DNA of 30,719 bases from WJMT01 sp964611275 (GTDB taxonomy: Bacteria > Acidobacteriota > Aminicenantia > Aminicenantales > Aminicenantaceae): the NCBI GenBank assembly GCA_964611275.1, contig CAZSZS010000016.1, positions 1 through 30,719 on the forward strand. The letters run 5' to 3'. Of the stretch, positions 15,593 to 23,653 are shown piece by piece. Position 1 is the first letter of the stretch. Each line of letters begins with the position of its first letter. A program made the translations under genes and the position numbers. The notes beneath the pieces are model-generated. The model saw only the letters and a list, made by a program, of their open reading frames with translations. It was not told the origin of the DNA and ran no database searches.

Positions 15593-16756
15593 TTGATTCT
15601 CTACCTGTGGTTCGAGAGAACCTCTTTGTACAAAAGAACAAGAAAAATACCCCTGAGGATTTGTGTCACCGGGACCAGAGGAAAATCCGGAGTGACCCGT
15701 CTTTTAGCCTCCTGCCTGAGTCAAGCGGGCATACGTGTTATGGCAAAGACGACCGGTTCGAAACCGGTATTGATTTTTCAAAGCGGGGAAGAGAAGCTGA
15801 TCAAACGGAGAGGGCTCCCCTCAATACTGGAAGAGAAAAAGGTTGTCCGCATGGCTGTTTCCAGGTCTGCTCAAGCTCTGGTCGTTGAGCTGATGTCATT
15901 CAGCCCTGAATCTTTGTGTGTAGAGAACAGGCGGATGCTCAGGCCGCATGTGCTTGTCATAACGAATGTGAGGATGGATCATACGGCCCAGTCGGGAAAA
16001 TCAAGGGATGAGATAGCTGAAAATTTCGGCCGGTCCATTCCCAATGCTTCAACGGTTTTTGTTCCGGAGGAGGAATATTTTCCTGTTTTTCAGGCGGTGG
16101 CAGAGAAAAGAAAGGTCCGGTTACTTAGAGTCGGAACACACCATTCAACAGATGAAAAATCTTTTTTGGAAAAAATCTCAAAATCTGAATTTATGCCGAA
16201 TATACGCCTTGTATTAGCTGTCTGTGATTTTCTGGATATCAAAAGAGAGATAACGTATTCAGGGATAATGAAATCCATTCCTGATAAAGGGAGCCTTAAA
16301 TTTTGGAAAGCCGAGTTCACTTTGCCTAAACGCAGGTGGGACCTGATTAATGCTTTTTCAGCTAATGATCCAAAGTCAACACGAGATGTCATGGATAAAA
16401 TGCTGGAGAGCCAACAGATAAAGTATGATCGGTGGATCGGGCTGTTTAACATAAGAAAAGACAGAGGAGACAGGACACATCAATGGATAACAGCTTTCAA
16501 AAGCAGGCTTTTCCCGGAATTTCAGAAAATCATTTTTATCGGGGACCAGTCAGAATTAGTAAAACGAAAAATGGAAAGGAATATAAAGGACCAGGAATAC
16601 GAAGCATTCAGAAATATGAATGCCAAACAGATCATGTCTCGAATTTTAGAGAAGGAAAAGAACAACTGTGTCTTGGTGGGACTGGGGAATATCGGGGGGA
16701 TCGGGATCGATCTTTTGGACCACTGGGATACCATAGGAATCCGTCATGACTTATGA
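15593..16756 (+). CDS. pgsB: Poly-gamma-glutamate synthase subunit PgsB/CapB
   Basis: The ATP-dependent ligase subunit that joins glutamates through their gamma-carboxyl groups, working at the membrane with PgsC. The ATP-binding loop GTRGKSGVTR is close to the N terminus, and TNVRMDHTAQSGKSRDEIA matches the Mur-ligase-like core. The C-terminal VGLGNIGGIG is also typical. The listed start is TTG 15593, the only conventional codon, giving 387 residues. It has no Shine-Dalgarno and cuts the N-terminal membrane helix. The frame is open back to TGA 15524 and reads KELVIISGSVIALILYLWF. Two aaggag sequences (15542-15547 and 15557-15562) point to ATC 15554 or ATT 15569 as the true start. It overlaps pgsC by 11 bp. 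Confidence 0.88.
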   Translation: MILYLWFERTSLYKRTRKIPLRICVTGTRGKSGVTRLLASCLSQAGIRVMAKTTGSKPVLIFQSGEEKLIKRRGLPSILEEKKVVRMAVSRSAQALVVELMSFSPESLCVENRRMLRPHVLVITNVRMDHTAQSGKSRDEIAENFGRSIPNASTVFVPEEEYFPVFQAVAEKRKVRLLRVGTHHSTDEKSFLEKISKSEFMPNIRLVLAVCDFLDIKREITYSGIMKSIPDKGSLKFWKAEFTLPKRRWDLINAFSANDPKSTRDVMDKMLESQQIKYDRWIGLFNIRKDRGDRTHQWITAFKSRLFPEFQKIIFIGDQSELVKRKMERNIKDQEYEAFRNMNAKQIMSRILEKEKNNCVLVGLGNIGGIGIDLLDHWDTIGIRHDL

Positions 16757-17186
16757 AACGATTTTTATAGGGCTTTTGCTTGCTGTCCTCTATGTTGAGA
16801 TATTTGATATTTATCCAGGGGGCATAATTGTTCCGGCTTATATGGCTCTTTATCTTCATCAACCGGGAAGGATAGCGGCAACCGTGGTGGTTGCTTATTT
16901 GAGCCTTTTCTCCTATAAGCTGCTTTCCCGTTATGTGATTCTTTTCGGAAGAAGAAGGTTTGTTATGGTCATACTCCTCGGTGCTTTATGGGCACACATT
17001 TGGTTTCTTGTCTGGCCGGAGATCCTCCCCCAGCCCATAGGGCTGAGGACCATAGGATTGGTTATCCCAGGTCTCCTCGCCAATAATATGGAAAAACAGA
17101 AGCATATTCTGACTTTAGCTTCCATGATAACAGTTGCTGTCGCAACCTATTTCCTTGCCAGAGTAGTGGGTTGGATAGGATTATGA
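16746..17186 (+). CDS. pgsC: Poly-gamma-glutamate biosynthesis membrane protein PgsC/CapC
   Basis: A 146-residue integral membrane protein with four to five hydrophobic helices and the PgsC/CapC signature EIFDIYPGGIIVPAYMALYL near residues 18-37. PgsC forms the membrane part of the poly-gamma-glutamate synthase with PgsB. The length is normal for the family. The ATG lies within the last codons of pgsB (11-bp overlap), and its stop overlaps the ATG of the next gene in ATGA, so the three genes are translationally coupled. No PgsA/CapA is present in the window. Confidence 0.88.
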   Translation: MTYETIFIGLLLAVLYVEIFDIYPGGIIVPAYMALYLHQPGRIAATVVVAYLSLFSYKLLSRYVILFGRRRFVMVILLGALWAHIWFLVWPEILPQPIGLRTIGLVIPGLLANNMEKQKHILTLASMITVAVATYFLARVVGWIGL

Positions 17187-18289
17187 GCAAAGGCAGCCAG
17201 ATCATCATCCTTATTTGTCTTATCAGTGTCTTTTTTTTTATCGTCACTTTCTCTATACCGTATAAGGGGAAGGCTGACTTATATGAATTGATGGTGCAAG
17301 CATCGGAGAACATGGAGAGAGCGATCCGTACTATCAGAGATTGCCGGACGAAAAGGGAAATCAACATAAATATGGAATTTGATATAAACCGCACCGGGAT
17401 CATCGGCAGGGAAAATTCGGTCATAACAACATCTGTAGGTAATCTGGAGGCAAAAAGGACCACCACGAATCCCAATTTTGCGGGTCTTATGGTTGGGCTG
17501 ATGCATGAAGCGGGTGTCAAACCGGGTGATGCCGTGGCATTAGAGGCTTCAAGTTCCTTTCCCGGCTTGATCATCGCTGTTTTTTCTGCAGCAAAGGCCA
17601 TGGATCTGAAACTGATTTTTATTGTATCACTGGGGGCCTCACAATGGGGAGCTAATGAACCTGAGTTTCCCTGGTTGGAAATGCAGGGTTGTCTGCTGGA
17701 AAATAAAAATTTTAGTTTTGAACCGACTGCGGTTTCCTTGGGAGGGGAAAATGATGTGGGTGAGGGCATGGATGCAGAGGGACGGATCCGGCTTTTACGG
17801 AGCATAAGAGAGAGTGGGGTCCTATTTGTGTATCAGTCTGATCTAAGACGGAATGTTGAGCAGAAAATATCAATTTTCAAAAAAGAGGCAGGCGAAAAAG
17901 AGATCACAGCTTTTATAAACATAGGAGGCAGTTATTCAGGGCTGGGGATAGATTCGGATATTCTTAAGGTAAAACCCGGGCTCACAGATATTAAAAGTTT
18001 CCCGCCTCCTGAGAGAAGAGGCCTTGTGTTCGAGATGGCAGCCCGAGGTTGCCCTGTGATTCACCTCCTTTATATCAATGGGATTGTACAGGAGTACGGG
18101 CTCCCTTGGGATCCTGTGCCGCTTCCAGAGCCGGGAAAAGGCGCTGTTTATGAATATGTTAAAGAGAAGAGCTGGGAATTTCTCCTGCTTGCCTTAGGCT
18201 ATTTTGCGGCAGTGGCTGCTGTCGTGCTTTATGGCTTTTACTCCCATTCCCGGCGATCCGGTAAAGCTTCTGCTGGATTGAATAAATAG
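17183..18289 (+). CDS. pgsW: Poly-gamma-glutamate system protein PgsW
   Basis: A 368-residue protein with an N-terminal membrane helix (about 7-27), a large extracytoplasmic or soluble domain and a C-terminal helix (LLALGYFAAVAAVVLYGFY, about 335-355). Position after pgsB-pgsC and the glycine-rich segments MVGLMHEAGVKPGDAVALEAS, INIGGSYSGLGID and GCPVIHLLYINGIVQEYGLP match the so-called poly-gamma-glutamate system protein found in capsule loci lacking a Bacillus-type pgsA. Its biochemical role is not known. A TTG at 17171 is in frame, but I prefer ATG 17183 because it overlaps the pgsC stop (ATGA) and begins a clean signal anchor. The last 50 bp are overlapped on the other strand by a decayed reading frame. 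Confidence 0.8.
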   Translation: MSKGSQIIILICLISVFFFIVTFSIPYKGKADLYELMVQASENMERAIRTIRDCRTKREININMEFDINRTGIIGRENSVITTSVGNLEAKRTTTNPNFAGLMVGLMHEAGVKPGDAVALEASSSFPGLIIAVFSAAKAMDLKLIFIVSLGASQWGANEPEFPWLEMQGCLLENKNFSFEPTAVSLGGENDVGEGMDAEGRIRLLRSIRESGVLFVYQSDLRRNVEQKISIFKKEAGEKEITAFINIGGSYSGLGIDSDILKVKPGLTDIKSFPPPERRGLVFEMAARGCPVIHLLYINGIVQEYGLPWDPVPLPEPGKGAVYEYVKEKSWEFLLLALGYFAAVAAVVLYGFYSHSRRSGKASAGLNK

Positions 18290-18665
18290 GCTCCCACTCC
18301 GTTTTTTATGAGGTCGGAATATTTAGGAATATGATTTATGATGATTCCTTTACCAGGATGCTCGGCGGTCCACAATTCCGTGATCTGGAGAAGTGATGAG
18401 GTATGTCTTCCGACCCTCTTTTCTATGGGCCATCCGTTTTTATCGATTTTTTCGAACAGAAGTCCGTGTTTGTAGGCTTTAACCAGGAAGGCATCCCTTC
18501 CTTCAAGAAGCAGTTTTCTGTTTGTCCTTCATCTGCATGCATCCAGCATGGGTTCACGTGATTCAAGGAGAAGGGAAACGGCTTTTGTATGGTCTCCTAT
18601 TTCGCGATGAGAAAGCCCATGGAGTTCATCCTGCCATTTCTGCTTTTTAGAAGATTCCAGATGAT
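18238..18665 (-). pseudogene. C-terminal remnant of an unrecognised protein
   Basis: Reading the - strand from about 18665 to the TAA at 18238-18240 gives about 140 residues of protein-like sequence. It starts LESSKKQKWQDELHGLSH, is broken by one TGA (18529-18531) and continues as RTNRKLLLEGRDAFLVKAYK, later GRHTSSLLQITELWTAEHPG and KYSDLIKNGVGAYLFN. No start codon with a ribosome-binding site precedes it and the upstream frame has further stops. It is not explained by any + strand gene except for the last 50 bp inside pgsW. I do not recognise the family. Best read as the 3' end of a gene whose 5' part was lost. Confidence 0.5.
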
Positions 18666-19018
18666 GATAAAGGCGATGTAGGCACTCAGGGCATAGTACA
18701 AAAACGTTATAAGAACAAACAGTATGGTTTTTTTTCTATAAAACCTGGAGAGGATCCGGCGATGGATAAAAGAGACACCTCCGGAGTGCTTTAAGAGATT
18801 CATGAACAGTGTTGCTGTGATAAAGATAAGAATGATGTCGAAACAAGTAAAGGCCCCCTCTGCCATATGTCTGACCGGGAACCCGGCACCTCCTGCTAGG
18901 GTCCGGTAACAGCAGCAGTGAACATGGAAAGTTCGGTTGATATTTTGAATGCCCTCGCCCATATGTATGCTTCGATCATGACCGCGAGGATGATTTCTGC
19001 AGATGTGAACATATTCAT
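18665..19018 (-). pseudogene. N-terminal remnant of a membrane transporter, frameshifted and truncated
   Basis: From ATG 19016-19018 the - strand reads MNMFTSAEIILAVMIEAYIW, then a helix ending ELSMFTAAVTGP and a TAG near 18897. Moving one base over at about 18900 continues sensibly as LAGGAGFPVRHMAEGAFTCF, DIILIFITATLFMNLLKHSG and RRILSRFYRKK. This resembles the start of an SLC13/C4-dicarboxylate-type permease (one helix, a small glycine-rich loop, an EGAF-like motif, then another helix). The remaining 300 or so residues of such a permease are missing, and sequence from about 18665 onward belongs to a different remnant. A frameshift plus truncation makes it a pseudogene; an open frame at 18597-19058 exists only because it mixes frames. 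Confidence 0.6.
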
Positions 19019-19138
19019 GGAAGTACAATAATGTATGGGAACACATAGGAAAAATCAATAAAAAAAGAGATTGAAATAAGTGGACTTGAATATTAGAATT
19101 GATTCTTAACCTTTCTAATAAAGATATCCGGAGGAGTC

Positions 19139-20461
19139 ATGAACGATAAAAAGGTCTTAGGCAGAAGAAATTTTCTGAGAGCTTCGGCGTTGGGTATTCT
19201 CGGGGCTGGAACCTCCTTGAAAGGCAGGCCGGTGAATACCGGGAAAAAGAGTTTCCCTGCACAGGACAATGAATTTCCGAAAGTTGTTCAGTACCGCACT
19301 CTTGGGCGCACTGGATTTAAGGTGTCTGATATAGGAGCGGGATCTATCCAGGATAAAGGAGTTCTAGGCACAGCCCTTGATGCAGGTGTTAATTATATAG
19401 ATACAGCTGAGCAGTATCCGGGACACCATAAAGTCGTTGCTGAAGCGGTTAAGGGGAGAGAGAGAAAATCGATTTTCATCACCACAAAAATAGAGATCAA
19501 AAAGGACAAGTCCAAGCAGGGATTTCTCCAGCGAGCCAGAAGATGCCTGGAAGAGCTGGATACAGAATATGTGGATTGTATTATGATCCACATGGCTGAG
19601 ACCGTTGATACGTTAAAAACTCCGGGTTTCCACGAGGCTATGGCCGAACTTAAAGCGGAAGGGAGAGTTCGCTTTGTGGGAGTTTCCAACCACGGGTCTT
19701 TCTGGTTCAGGGACCCTGAGGAGACTATGGAAAAAGTCCTCCTCGCAGCAGCTGATGACGGGCGTTTTGATGTGTTTCTTATGGCATACAATTTTCTCAA
19801 AATGGACCAATCCCAAAGAGTCCTGGAAGTGTGCAGTCAGAAGAATATAGGAACGGCCATTATGAAAGCCACCCCTGTAGCCATCTATTACAGCTTAAAG
19901 TCCAGTGTGGAGAAGATGCAGAAAGAGAACAAAGAGGTGCATCCTCTCTATAAAGATGGACTAATGAGATACAAGGAAAAAGTTGACCGAGCCGACGATT
20001 TTATCAAAAAACATAAGTTGGAAAATCCTGAGGAAATAAAAGAAGCGGCAATAAAGTTCGTGCTGGATAACCCCAATGTGAGCACTGTCTGTTGCCTGGC
20101 AAAAACGTACGATGAACTTGAGCGGTTTATAAGCCTTTCGGGAAAGCGGCTCAATATGAATGACAGGGCGGTGCTTTCAAAATACGAGCAGGGCTGTGGC
20201 CATCTCTACTGCCGCCATGCCTGCGGACTGTGTGAGCCCTCCTGCCCCAGTGGAGTTCCGATCAATACCATACTGCGTTTTAATCATTACTTTAATGCTC
20301 AGGGAAGGGAGAGGGAGGCTATGCAGAAATATGCGGCTATCCCAGGAGCGAATGCAGAAGCCTGTAAAGAATGTTCCGGCATTTGTGAGAGAGCCTGTCC
20401 TTACGGAGTGCCTGTTCAGGGGATGCTGCTGGCAGCCCACCATAACCTTTCTCTGGAATGA
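19139..20461 (+). CDS. Tat-exported aldo/keto reductase with C-terminal 4Fe-4S-type cysteine motifs
   Basis: A 440-residue protein. The N terminus has a twin-arginine signal (GRRNFLRASALGILGAG). An aldo/keto reductase barrel covers about residues 50-345: YRTLGRTGFKVSDIGAG, the catalytic Asp in YIDTAEQY, Lys in FITTKI and His in CIMIHM. The C-terminal 90 residues carry two cysteine clusters, CRHACGLCEPSCPSGVP and CKECSGICERACPYGVP, as in ferredoxin-like domains with two iron-sulfur clusters. The combination is common in secreted oxidoreductases of anaerobes and Bacteroidetes-like bacteria; the substrate is unknown. Shine-Dalgarno ggaggag is strong. The TldD gene 176 bp downstream also has a Tat signal. 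Confidence 0.87.
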   Translation: MNDKKVLGRRNFLRASALGILGAGTSLKGRPVNTGKKSFPAQDNEFPKVVQYRTLGRTGFKVSDIGAGSIQDKGVLGTALDAGVNYIDTAEQYPGHHKVVAEAVKGRERKSIFITTKIEIKKDKSKQGFLQRARRCLEELDTEYVDCIMIHMAETVDTLKTPGFHEAMAELKAEGRVRFVGVSNHGSFWFRDPEETMEKVLLAAADDGRFDVFLMAYNFLKMDQSQRVLEVCSQKNIGTAIMKATPVAIYYSLKSSVEKMQKENKEVHPLYKDGLMRYKEKVDRADDFIKKHKLENPEEIKEAAIKFVLDNPNVSTVCCLAKTYDELERFISLSGKRLNMNDRAVLSKYEQGCGHLYCRHACGLCEPSCPSGVPINTILRFNHYFNAQGREREAMQKYAAIPGANAEACKECSGICERACPYGVPVQGMLLAAHHNLSLE

Positions 20462-20553
20462 TGGGTGTTTGCACAAAGCGTTAAAGAAGCAACTTCTAGG
20501 CCACAAATGACGTATTGGCAAATGAGATGGTTCCCTTTTTTCGTTTCATGTCG

Positions 20554-20559
20554 TATAAT
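20554..20559 (+). promoter_or_regulatory. Candidate -10 (TATAAT) upstream of tldD
   Basis: TATAAT in gtcgtataatag lies 78 bp before the tldD start. The -35 is poor (ttccct at 17 bp), so confidence is limited. Confidence 0.35.
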
Positions 20560-20637
20560 AGAAAAAATTAAGATGGATGGGGATTTAAATATATAAGCTT
20601 TGTTTTTTTTGGAATGTATTGAAATAAGGAGGAATTT

Positions 20638-22170
20638 ATGAAAAAAGTGTCCAGAAGGTCTTTTATAAAGACAACGGCAGCCGCCGCAGCCTTCTCCGCT
20701 GCCACGCCCCTTTTATCCAAGGGATGGTATGGTCTTGCCCGTCCCGATGTTCCGGGATATTTTGAAAAGGAATTTGGTATTACAGACAAACTCTGCAGAA
20801 AAGTCCTGGCAGAATCTCTTTCAAAGGGCGGGGATTTTGCTGACCTTTTCTTTGAACACACAATAAGCAACTGGATCATTCTTGAAGACGGTAAGGTTAA
20901 CAGGGCTTACAGTGATGTATCACTGGGTGTGGGGATAAGAACCGTGAAAGGCGATCAGGTAGGTTATGGGTTCACTCAGGAGCTTTCTGAAAAACCCATG
21001 CTTGATGCGGCAGCCACAGCTGCTACCATAGCAAGCAATGGGCCTAGGGAAGTATCAGGAAAATTTGTTGGCCTTCAGTCCAAAAATTTCTACCCTCTCA
21101 AAACACTGCTGACTTCCATCCCTCTGGAATCAAAACTTCCTCTTGTTCAGTCCGTTAACGACAAAGCTTTTTCCCGTTCCCCGCTTGTCGTAAAGGTCAA
21201 TGCGTCTTTTCATGACCAGCAGAAGCGAATCCTTGTCGTCACCAGTGAAGGGGAAAAGGCTGAAGATCTGCAGCCCAGAAATTATTTGAACGCATCGGTC
21301 ATTGCTGAGAAGAACGGCAAACGGGAAAGAGCCGGATGGAATTTGGGAGGCCGGAAGGACTTTTCTTTTTATTCGGAATCTGTGGTGGATGAAGTTGCTA
21401 GAGAAGCCGTTGAGCGGGCGATTGTCTTATTTGATGCTGTTCAACCTCCTGCCGGAGAAATCCCTGTTGTGCTGGGCCCGGGAGTCACCGGAGTTCTGCT
21501 TCACGAAGCCATAGGCCATGGTATGGAGGCGGATTTTAACAGAAAAAAAGTTTCGACTTACTGCACTATGATGGGTAAAAAAGTGGCAGAGCCTGTGGTG
21601 ACAATACTCGATGATGGAACCGTTCCCAATCTTCCTGGATCTATTAATTTTGATGATGAAGCGACACCGAGTCAAAAAACCATTCTGGTGGATAAAGGAA
21701 TACTTTCAAGCTATATGCATGATAAGATTTCTGCCCGCTACTACAAAATCAAGTCCACTGGAAACGGACGGCGCGAGAGCTATCAGCACTATGTACAGCC
21801 CCGAATGAGGAATACGTATATGCTGGCAGGGCCTTCTTCCCCTGAAGATGTGATCAAGCAAGCAGGGAGTGGGATCTATGTTAAGGACGTGAGCAACGGA
21901 CAGGTAAAAATAGGGGAAGGTGATTTTGCTTTTTATGTTTCTCAGGGCCAAATGATTGAAAACGGGAAATTAACAGCTCCTATAAAGGATATCAATATAA
22001 TGGGAAACGGTCCGAAGATGCTGAAGAACATAACCATGGTGGCTGATAATTTTGAAATGGCAAAAGGAGGTGGAGGAGCCTGTGGTAAAGGAGGTCAGGC
22101 TGTTCCTGTCGGCTTTGGCCAACCGACGTGTCTTGTAAAATCCCTGACCGTTGGCGGTATAAGGGGCTGA
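20638..22170 (+). CDS. tldD: TldD-family metallopeptidase with Tat signal
   Basis: A 510-residue member of the TldD/PmbA (U62/M103) family. A twin-arginine signal, SRRSFIKTTAAAAAFSAA, precedes the usual TldD body. The zinc motif HEAIGHGMEAD (HExxxH) is near residue 289, and the C-terminal GGGGACGKGGQ loop is typical of TldD. In E. coli, TldD and TldE form a heterodimer with the active site in TldD, which cleaves unfolded or modified peptides in the cytoplasm. Here TldD is apparently exported. Shine-Dalgarno taaggagg. The tldE-like partner begins 13 bp after the stop and has no signal peptide. Confidence 0.9.
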   Translation: MKKVSRRSFIKTTAAAAAFSAATPLLSKGWYGLARPDVPGYFEKEFGITDKLCRKVLAESLSKGGDFADLFFEHTISNWIILEDGKVNRAYSDVSLGVGIRTVKGDQVGYGFTQELSEKPMLDAAATAATIASNGPREVSGKFVGLQSKNFYPLKTLLTSIPLESKLPLVQSVNDKAFSRSPLVVKVNASFHDQQKRILVVTSEGEKAEDLQPRNYLNASVIAEKNGKRERAGWNLGGRKDFSFYSESVVDEVAREAVERAIVLFDAVQPPAGEIPVVLGPGVTGVLLHEAIGHGMEADFNRKKVSTYCTMMGKKVAEPVVTILDDGTVPNLPGSINFDDEATPSQKTILVDKGILSSYMHDKISARYYKIKSTGNGRRESYQHYVQPRMRNTYMLAGPSSPEDVIKQAGSGIYVKDVSNGQVKIGEGDFAFYVSQGQMIENGKLTAPIKDINIMGNGPKMLKNITMVADNFEMAKGGGGACGKGGQAVPVGFGQPTCLVKSLTVGGIRG

Positions 22171-22183
22171 AAGGAGAGAACAG

Positions 22184-23506
22184 ATGAACAAGGAATTATA
22201 TGATTTAGCAGCATGGTCAGTAAAAACGGCAAAGTCCTCAGGTGCGGATGAAAGCAGGGTTCAAATTAGCAACCAGAGATCGGTCGAAATAAGCTATAGA
22301 AACCGTAAGCCTGAAAACATCAAAGAGGCTTCTACCAGGGGTCTCAGCGTTGAGATTTACGTCAATGGAAGATATTCAGTCCAGAGCACCTCAGACCTGA
22401 GAAAAGACGCTGTTAAAGAGTTCATATCAAAGGCTGTATTGACCACAAAACTTCTTGCGGAAGATCCCTACAGGACACTGCCCGAGCCTAAATATTACAA
22501 GGGAAGATCGGATAAAGACCTGGGCCTTGTAGATCCTGAATATAACAATTTCAATCCGGAAACCAGGCATAAGATGGTCAAAGATATTGAAGAGGCCTGT
22601 CTTGAGAGAGGCGGAGACAAGGTCATTTCCGTAACAGCAGAGGAACAGGACAGCCATGTGGAAGAGGTTCTTATGGCAAGCAATGGATTCGAGGGATACA
22701 GCGAGGCGACTGTGTATGTGGCCGTTGCTTCCATGACGGCTAAAGATCAAGGGGACCGCAGGCCCAGCGATTACAGTTATTTTGTCTGTACAAATAAGAA
22801 AGAAATGCCGGATCCCGAGCAGATAGGGGCGGAAGCCGCAGAACGGACCCTGGATCTACTGGGAGCAAAGAAGATCAACACGGAAAAATTTTCCATAATC
22901 TTGGAGAATAGGCAGGTGTCCCGGCTTTTCGGAGGATTTCTAGCCGCCATGTATGGCAGCAGTATCCAGCAGAAGAGGTCCTTTCTTTCGAGTAGAAAAG
23001 GGGAAAGAGTCGGTAGTAAGTGTTTCACAGTATTGGATGATCCCTTTATAAAAGGAGGCCTGGGAAGCCAGCTTTTTGACAGAGACGGCTTTGCTGCCAA
23101 AAAAAGGGATATGATAAAAGCCGGGATTTTAGAGGAATTCTATGTTGACTGGTACTACAGCCGGAAATTAGGTTGGGAACCCACTACGGGAAGCCCGTCC
23201 AATCTTGTCATTCCTCCGGGCAAGCGTTCCGTGAAAGAGATAATGAAGGACCTGGGAAGAGGGATTTTTATCACCGGATTTATCGGCGGGAATTCGAATT
23301 CGACTACAGGGGATACTTCGATCGGCATCATCGGTCAGCTGTTCGAAAACGGAGAACCGGTCCAGGCTGTATCTGAAATGAATATCGCTGGAAACCATCT
23401 CAAATTCTGGCAGGGGCTTGCAGAAGCTGCCAATGATCCCTGGATTTATTCCTCCTTCAGAACCCCAAGCCTTGTTTTTAAGGATGTAGTCGTTTCCGGC
23501 TTATAA
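22184..23506 (+). CDS. tldE: TldE/PmbA-family partner protein
   Basis: A 440-residue TldE/PmbA-like protein without the HExxxH motif, as expected for the non-catalytic partner of TldD. It begins NKELYDLAAWSVKTAKSSGA, the classic substrate-groove start of the family, and carries FITGFIGGNSNSTTGDTSIG near residues 365-384. Directly downstream of tldD with 13 bp between and a good aaaggagag. No signal peptide is seen, although TldD has one. A 12-bp palindrome (ggcttataagcc, 23498-23509) overlaps the stop codon, too short to be a convincing terminator. Confidence 0.88.
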   Translation: MNKELYDLAAWSVKTAKSSGADESRVQISNQRSVEISYRNRKPENIKEASTRGLSVEIYVNGRYSVQSTSDLRKDAVKEFISKAVLTTKLLAEDPYRTLPEPKYYKGRSDKDLGLVDPEYNNFNPETRHKMVKDIEEACLERGGDKVISVTAEEQDSHVEEVLMASNGFEGYSEATVYVAVASMTAKDQGDRRPSDYSYFVCTNKKEMPDPEQIGAEAAERTLDLLGAKKINTEKFSIILENRQVSRLFGGFLAAMYGSSIQQKRSFLSSRKGERVGSKCFTVLDDPFIKGGLGSQLFDRDGFAAKKRDMIKAGILEEFYVDWYYSRKLGWEPTTGSPSNLVIPPGKRSVKEIMKDLGRGIFITGFIGGNSNSTTGDTSIGIIGQLFENGEPVQAVSEMNIAGNHLKFWQGLAEAANDPWIYSSFRTPSLVFKDVVVSGL

Positions 23507-23653
23507 GCCCACTTTTGAATGACTCTTTGTTTGAGTCAAGGTCAATGAATGAGTCCAACCTGTTCTTGATGTGTGCACCCGGGTTTTTTACGAATGATTT
23601 AGGGCAACAAAATTCTTGAAGAATAAAGAAGAAAAGTGTATTCTTTTTTTTAA

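Noticed and set aside
18597..19058. A 153-residue open frame on the - strand.
   Set aside because: Its first part is a shadow of the frame that encodes the permease start, and its last part runs into a different remnant. It spans a frameshift and is annotated as pseudogene material instead.
23498..23509. Palindrome ggcttataagcc at the tldE stop as a terminator.
   Set aside because: Only four G/C-containing pairs, no loop and no T-tract follow.
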